The notes beneath the pieces are model-generated. The model was not told the origin of the DNA and did no database searches. It saw nothing but the letters and a program-made list of their open reading frames with translations. From NCBI GenBank assembly GCA_031551695.1, contig JAVBNG010000043.1, positions 1 to 16,706 on the forward strand: a DNA stretch of 16,706 bases. The letters run 5' to 3'. Below are positions 13,427 through 16,706 of this stretch, one piece after another. How positions within the stretch are numbered: the stretch's first letter is position 1; the number at the start of each line of letters is the position of its first letter. The DNA is from JAAYCI01 sp031551695. GTDB lineage: Bacteria > Bacillota > Clostridia > Oscillospirales > Ruminococcaceae. The position numbers and the translations under genes are program-made.

Positions 13427-13954
13427 CTACACATTTTCCAAATACTCCAGCACCCGCTTTGCATTCGCCAAACTCAATTTTGCCACATCCCCCTGCCGCA
13501 TGAACGCATGGTAATTGCCAGGGTTCAGCCTCAAATCTTTGTACGCCCGGTAGTCGCTGATTTTCTTTTCTGCTCTAAGATTCAGTGCCTTTCTGCGGAT
13601 TAACTCTTTGAGCTCTTGCTCCGTCTGCACCCTGTCCCGCTTTGCCGCATAGGAACGGTACACCTTCTCGTACTCCGCCGGCGCTTTCCCTCCGGCCAGA
13701 AACTTCACTAGGTCACCTTCTGTTTGCACAAATGCCAAATGCTGCTCCAACTCGCCACGAAAGACCGGGTCTTTTTGCATCAACCGCCCAAGTTGCTGTT
13801 CAGGCAACACGGCCTTGGCATACAGCGCCAGTGGCGCACGCAGCCGGGGATTGTCCTGCGACAATTTGAGCAGTTTATTTACGCTCTCCGTCTCAGTGCC
13901 GGAAAGCTGCTGCAGGTAGTTTTTCAAAAACCCGTTAAAGGTCAAGGGTCTCAT
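13427..13954 (-). CDS. Partner protein of nucleotidyltransferase, putative antitoxin-like DNA-binding protein
   Basis: A 175-aa, mostly helical, basic protein with no membrane segment. Its end, LRLNPGNYHAFMRQGDVAKL followed by SLANAKRVLEYL, resembles a small helix-turn-helix region found in proteins encoded beside nucleotidyltransferase genes, which suggests DNA binding. The ATG at 13954 overlaps the stop of the upstream nucleotidyltransferase as ATGA, showing translational coupling; AAGGAG lies 11 bases before it, and a GTG at 13963 is too close to that site. The two-gene layout recalls type IV/AbiE-like or MNT-type toxin-antitoxin pairs. The role is inferred from context. Confidence 0.6.
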   Translation of the reverse strand: MRPLTFNGFLKNYLQQLSGTETESVNKLLKLSQDNPRLRAPLALYAKAVLPEQQLGRLMQKDPVFRGELEQHLAFVQTEGDLVKFLAGGKAPAEYEKVYRSYAAKRDRVQTEQELKELIRRKALNLRAEKKISDYRAYKDLRLNPGNYHAFMRQGDVAKLSLANAKRVLEYLENV

Positions 13955-14472
13955 GGCTTCCACTTCTCCTTATATTCCTCAAACGCCGCGGCGAACTCAC
14001 CAATCTGGCAATCACTCAACAGGGATTCCTGCACTTCCGCCGCCATCTCTTCCAGTGTAGGCCAATGGATGCTTCCCACCACAGCCGCTTCGGAAACATC
14101 CAACAAATCCTGTGGCCGATGCGCCGCCAGTTTAGAGATCACCAAGTCTTCCAGCGATGGCGTGAAATAGTCGATTTTGCGGGTTTCCAATCCGTCCAGC
14201 CGCTGCACCCGGCTCGGCCAACTGTCGGGAAAGCTATCCAAGTGCGCCGATACATTGGTGTTCATATCGTACTTTTCCAGCAATGGCAGCAATTCCCGCG
14301 AAACACGCAGCAGGTCAATATCGTGGGTGCTGCGGTCGATGTGATGCTTCAGCACCAGGGCGCTGCCGCCCACCACAACACACTGGAAACGCGGCCCACC
14401 CTCGAACACCAGGCTGGCCTCCAAGTCCAATTTATGCAAACGATCCTGCAGATCTTTTCGGAAGTAGCTCAT
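13951..14472 (-). CDS. DUF6036-like / AbiEii-like nucleotidyltransferase
   Basis: A 173-aa protein with minimal nucleotidyltransferase marks: VVVGGSALVLKHH (32-44) and the metal-binding STHDIDLL (48-55, D51 and D53), then KIDYF (99-103, possible third acidic residue D101) and SLEDLVISKLAAHRPQDLLD (106-125) with K114, as in AbiEii/DUF6036-type enzymes. It may transfer nucleotides to tRNA or protein as a toxin, or act as a modifying antitoxin; the sequence does not decide. It starts at ATG 14472 after AAAGGTGA. It is the first gene of a pair driven by a consensus promoter with an operator-like palindrome, close to the tRNA integration footprint, which fits a mobile defence or stability module. 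Confidence 0.75.
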   Translation of the reverse strand: MSYFRKDLQDRLHKLDLEASLVFEGGPRFQCVVVGGSALVLKHHIDRSTHDIDLLRVSRELLPLLEKYDMNTNVSAHLDSFPDSWPSRVQRLDGLETRKIDYFTPSLEDLVISKLAAHRPQDLLDVSEAAVVGSIHWPTLEEMAAEVQESLLSDCQIGEFAAAFEEYKEKWKP

Positions 14473-14512
14473 GATTCACCTTTGAATAATACTATTATTT
14501 ATTCTTGGATTT

Positions 14513-14541
14513 ATTATAGATTACGTTCGGTCTTCTGTCAA
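14513..14541 (-). promoter_or_regulatory. Perfect consensus promoter of the nucleotidyltransferase pair
   Basis: On the minus strand TTGACA (14541-14536), exactly 17 bp, then TATAAT (14518-14513), about 40 bp before the ATG at 14472. Such a perfect promoter normally needs a repressor. Confidence 0.85.
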
Positions 14542-14547
14542 CCGAAC
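14525..14547. promoter_or_regulatory. Operator-like inverted repeat over the -35 element
   Basis: GTTCGGT (14525-14531) and ACCGAAC (14541-14547) form a 7-9-7 inverted repeat that covers the -35 hexamer and much of the spacer. A repressor bound here would block RNA polymerase; the second protein of the pair is a candidate for autoregulation. Confidence 0.5.
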
Positions 14548-14670
14548 ACCTCACGCTCCAAAATGCCAACTATACTTAGCACTTTTTATGCAAAAATGCA
14601 TTCTACACATAGCATTATCTGCAAAGGGCTGTGGTTTGGGCTTAATCAAAACCTGTCGTGCCAAGCGCCC

Positions 14671-15600
14671 CTAAACATTTCTGTCAAGCGCGGCGTTCAG
14701 CCGTTTCTTCAGTCCCTCCCGCACATGCCGCGGCTCCAGGCAGGTCAATTTGTCACCAAAGCTCATCAATATGCCATAGCCGTAATCATCGTCGATAAAG
14801 CTGAAATCCACAAGATAATTGCCGTCCTCCGTTTCCGTTATGTCACCCATGGAACAATAGTCCAGCATTTTGTCAAGGGCAGACGCGTCAATCAGCAGCT
14901 TCACCGGAAACATCCTGCCCTGCATGGCATCGGTGAATCCTGCAAACGGATGCGGCAGCACCCGGCCGGAAAAGCTGTCCCCGCGGCAGGCCAAAGCGCT
15001 GAACCTGCGCAGCTTGAACAGGCGGAAATCCTGCTTTTCCGTGGCATATCCCTGCAAATACCATTGGTTCTCCTTAAACACCAGCCGGTGCGGTTCCACG
15101 CGGGAAAACCGCTCTGGCCCCCTGCGGCCGAGGTAAGAAAAATCCAGCGTTTTCTTGCGCTCCATCGCGTCTTGAATTATGCCAAGAGCGTCTGCTCCGC
15201 CGTTTGTTCTCATCCATGGAGACAAGTCGAACATGACCTGCTGCATCTTCAGGTCGATTTCAGGTATCTGCTTTTCGGCAACCATGCTCTTCACTTTCAC
15301 AAGTAGGCTGGCAATTTCCTTGCCGGAAAGGGTGTCGGAAATGACGCCGAGCCCCGTCAGCATCGTGCTGACGTCGCCGACCGTGAAAATGCCCTTTTCA
15401 ATTTTATACTGCTCCATAATCGCGATGCCGCCGCCCGCACCGGAAACAGTGCGCACCGGGATCCCCGCGGCGTTGATGGCTTCGATATCCCGATAGATGG
15501 TGCGGAGTGACACCTCGAACAGCTCTGCCAGCTCTTTGCCGCGCACCTTGTCTTTTTGTAAAAGAAGCATGATGATTGCGATCAATCGCTGCAATCTCAT
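14671..15600 (-). CDS. WYL-domain transcriptional regulator (YafY/YobV-like)
   Basis: A 309-aa regulator. Residues 1-60 are a winged helix-turn-helix (MRLQRLIAIIMLL, ELAELFEVSLRTIYRDIEAI, then the GAGGG wing). The WYL domain spans about 140-210: FSYLGRRGPERFSRVEPHRL followed by W180-Y181-L182 and FRLFKLRRF, the ligand-binding Arg-rich part. A C-terminal WCX-like region (230-305) completes the usual architecture and length. The ATG at 15600 has GGGAGGGG five bases upstream; a GTG at 15615 overlaps that site. It diverges from the S51 peptidase gene, with overlapping -35 elements, so it probably controls both that gene and itself. Confidence 0.9.
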   Translation of the reverse strand: MRLQRLIAIIMLLLQKDKVRGKELAELFEVSLRTIYRDIEAINAAGIPVRTVSGAGGGIAIMEQYKIEKGIFTVGDVSTMLTGLGVISDTLSGKEIASLLVKVKSMVAEKQIPEIDLKMQQVMFDLSPWMRTNGGADALGIIQDAMERKKTLDFSYLGRRGPERFSRVEPHRLVFKENQWYLQGYATEKQDFRLFKLRRFSALACRGDSFSGRVLPHPFAGFTDAMQGRMFPVKLLIDASALDKMLDYCSMGDITETEDGNYLVDFSFIDDDYGYGILMSFGDKLTCLEPRHVREGLKKRLNAALDRNV

Positions 15601-15619
15601 AAAATCCCCTCCCACTCAA

Positions 15620-15648
15620 AGCATAAATAGATGACATATATTTGTCAA
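15620..15648 (-). promoter_or_regulatory. Promoter of the WYL regulator
   Basis: On the minus strand TTGACA (15648-15643), 17 bp, then TATGCT (15625-15620). Its -35 shares five bases with the -35 of the divergent peptidase promoter. Confidence 0.6.
15632..15647. promoter_or_regulatory. Candidate operator between WYL regulator and peptidase
   Basis: TGACA and TGTCA form a 5-6-5 inverted repeat lying over the -35 elements of both divergent promoters. The WYL regulator is the natural candidate to bind it. Confidence 0.4.
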
Positions 15649-15670
15649 TAATTATATGCTATGCTATGAA
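15642..15670 (+). promoter_or_regulatory. Promoter of the S51 peptidase gene
   Basis: TTGTCA (15642-15647), 17 bp, then TATGAA (15665-15670), about 30 bp before the ATG at 15701. The match is moderate, so activation or relief of repression is possible. Confidence 0.5.
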
Positions 15671-15700
15671 TACGAAAACATCGTTACAGGAGGGGCCGAT

Positions 15701-16315
15701 ATGAGAAAACTGTTCCTGTCCTCTTCGTTCAAGGACGTGGCCGGCCTGTTTCCAGCGTTTGCCGGCGAAGACCTGAAAGGCAAAACCGTCACCTTCATTC
15801 CCACGGCCGCGCTGCATGAAAAAGTAAACTTCTATGTAAAGGTCGGCAAAAAGGCGCTTGAAAAACTGGGGCTTGCCGTCGACGAGCTGGACATATCTTC
15901 CGCGCCGCCCGGCGAAATAGCAGGCAAACTGCAGAACAATCATTTCATCTATGTCACGGGTGGCAACACGTTTTTCCTGTTGCAAGCGCTGGTGAAATCG
16001 GGCGCAGGGGGACTTATCAAAGAGCAAATCGGCGCCGGAAAGCTGTACATCGGGGAGTCGGCGGGATCCATGGTTTTGTCGCCCAATATCGCATATGTGG
16101 CGGGCATGGACGACCCAAAAGCGGCGCCGGAGCCGGAAAGCTGCGATGCTTTGCACGTTGTGGATTTTTATCCCCTGCCGCACCGTGGCTCTTTCCCGTT
16201 CAAAAAGGCGGTTGAAAACATCATTTCACAGTATGAAGCGTCCATCCCGCTGGTCGCAATCGGTAACAAACAGGCGATAACGGTGGAAGGGGATGCCGTA
16301 AAAGTCATTGAATAA
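15701..16315 (+). CDS. Peptidase S51 family protein (dipeptidase E-like, class I glutamine-amidotransferase fold)
   Basis: A 204-aa cytoplasmic serine-peptidase-like protein related to PepE, which cleaves Asp-X dipeptides. Marks are TVTFIPTAA (29-37), YVTGGNTFFLL (84-94) and the nucleophile elbow GESAGSM (118-124) with S120, the same number as in Salmonella PepE; PLPHRGS (158-164) offers H161 as the catalytic His. Length is about that of PepE-like proteins. Many such proteins in Firmicutes are uncharacterised, so the true substrate is uncertain. The ATG at 15701 has AGGAGGGG just upstream; the frame is open to 15656 but crosses the promoter. A strong terminator follows at 16334. A broken relic of the same gene lies at 11798-11925. 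Confidence 0.88.
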   Translation: MRKLFLSSSFKDVAGLFPAFAGEDLKGKTVTFIPTAALHEKVNFYVKVGKKALEKLGLAVDELDISSAPPGEIAGKLQNNHFIYVTGGNTFFLLQALVKSGAGGLIKEQIGAGKLYIGESAGSMVLSPNIAYVAGMDDPKAAPEPESCDALHVVDFYPLPHRGSFPFKKAVENIISQYEASIPLVAIGNKQAITVEGDAVKVIE

Positions 16316-16333
16316 CAGTAAAACTTTATGATT

Positions 16334-16371
16334 GGCTGCCACCGCCGCAAAATGGCAAGGCAGCCTTTTTT
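16334..16371 (+). terminator. Intrinsic terminator of the S51 peptidase gene
   Basis: GGCTGCC (16334-16340) pairs with GGCAGCC (16359-16365), with an inner GCC/GGC pairing, followed by T6. It lies 18 bp after the stop. Confidence 0.85.
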
Positions 16372-16455
16372 ATGTTATGCTACAGGGTAGAATCGTTTGT
16401 TGGTTTGTTACGTGTTTCGTGCGCCCAGTAGGGTATTGGCGTACCGTGCAATAGA

Positions 16456-16497
16456 GCCCCCATTTTTGTGATGACAAAATGGGGGCAATTATTTTTC
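16456..16497 (+). terminator. Second terminator-like hairpin
   Basis: GCCCCCATTTT (16456-16466) and AAAATGGGGGC (16476-16486) form a perfect 11-bp stem with a 9-nt loop, followed by AATTATTTTTCC. No gene lies between it and the terminator at 16334-16371, so it may end a lost gene or an unseen small RNA, or insulate the PadR gene. Confidence 0.65.
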
Positions 16498-16518
16498 CTT
16501 TAAAGCCCAAATATCCTC

Positions 16519-16547
16519 TTGACAGCTATTACGTTTACCGATATACT
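16519..16547 (+). promoter_or_regulatory. Promoter of the PadR-family gene
   Basis: TTGACA (16519-16524), 17 bp, then TATACT (16542-16547), about 50 bp before the TTG start at 16600. It is interleaved with the operator-like boxes at 16528-16582. Confidence 0.8.
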
Positions 16548-16582
16548 AATATTACGTTAACCGATATATCGCAAAACGTAAT
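16528..16582. promoter_or_regulatory. Three ATTACGTT boxes at 23-bp period, likely PadR autoregulatory operator
   Basis: ATTACGTTTACCGATATA at 16528-16545 repeats at 16551-16568 with one difference, and AAACGTAAT at 16574-16582 is the same 9-bp box inverted. The box starts are exactly 23 bp apart, and the array covers the promoter spacer, the -10 and the leader. This position fits autorepression by the PadR-family protein encoded next. Confidence 0.65.
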
Positions 16583-16599
16583 AAAAGGAGACCGCTGAA

Positions 16600-16706
16600 T
16601 TGGAATACACAGGACAAGGGGCGCTTACAGAGGCGGTTTTTTACATTCTTCTGTCGCTGTATACACCCCGGCACGGGTATGCGGTGATGCAAAAAATAGG
16701 TGAGAT
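16600..16706 (+). CDS. PadR-family transcriptional regulator, N-terminal part (3' truncated by window)
   Basis: The frame begins at TTG 16600, with AAGGAG nine bases upstream, and is open to the window end (35 codons). ALTEAVFYILLSLYTPRHGY followed by AVMQKI is the start of a PadR winged helix (first helix and the HGY turn). PadR proteins are small repressors, often of drug-efflux or membrane-protein genes; the target would be downstream, outside the window. No ATG start is available at this position. Confidence 0.85.
   Translation, partial: MEYTGQGALTEAVFYILLSLYTPRHGYAVMQKIGE

Noticed and set aside
14065..15306. 413-codon plus-strand open frame, the longest unused frame on the right
   Set aside because: It runs antisense across the nucleotidyltransferase gene, its promoter and the WYL regulator; it has no recognisable motifs.

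Overview
The window looks like a chromosomal segment of an anaerobic, GC-rich Firmicute of the Clostridia (gut Oscillospirales/Christensenellales type). This is inferred from gene content (superoxide reductase, a 2-hydroxyacyl-CoA-dehydratase/double-cubane-type protein with its ATP-driven activator, an ECF transporter, an SPL-like radical SAM protein), strong GGAGG-type ribosome binding sites, sigma-A-like promoters in AT-rich gaps, and TTG/GTG starts. No species can be named from the sequence alone.

Left part (1-5190): the C-terminal part of an SPL-type radical SAM protein; a structured-looking gap (670-886) that may hold a minus-strand ncRNA; desulfoferrodoxin (minus) diverging from an AAA/ABC-type ATPase (plus); about 670 bp of pyrimidine-rich sequence with at most one small doubtful gene; and a minus-strand alkylation-repair operon, an Ada-AlkA fusion followed by ogt.

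Centre (5190-11744): two divergent operons share a 278-bp promoter region. Leftward runs a complete YkoEDC-like ECF transporter (S component, fused double ATPase, T component) plus a Cys-containing DUF169 protein. Rightward runs a double-cubane-cluster/2-hydroxyacyl-CoA-dehydratase-like protein, a DUF3343 small protein, and the ASKHA-type ATPase activator. The arrangement suggests an import-plus-low-potential-reduction module of unknown substrate; this is the most interesting system in the window.

Right part (11745-16706): an accessory, scarred region. It has a double-deleted relic of an S51 peptidase whose intact homologue lies 4 kb away, a long perfect inverted repeat, a truncated small ORF, an orphan HsdR_N-type nuclease, and the 3' part (nucleotides 32-76, with its terminator) of a tRNA-Arg(CCG), a footprint of site-specific integration. 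Next come a nucleotidyltransferase/partner pair resembling a toxin-antitoxin operon with a consensus promoter and operator-like palindrome, a WYL regulator diverging from the intact S51 peptidase with overlapping -35 elements, and the start of a PadR-family regulator with three evenly spaced operator-like boxes.
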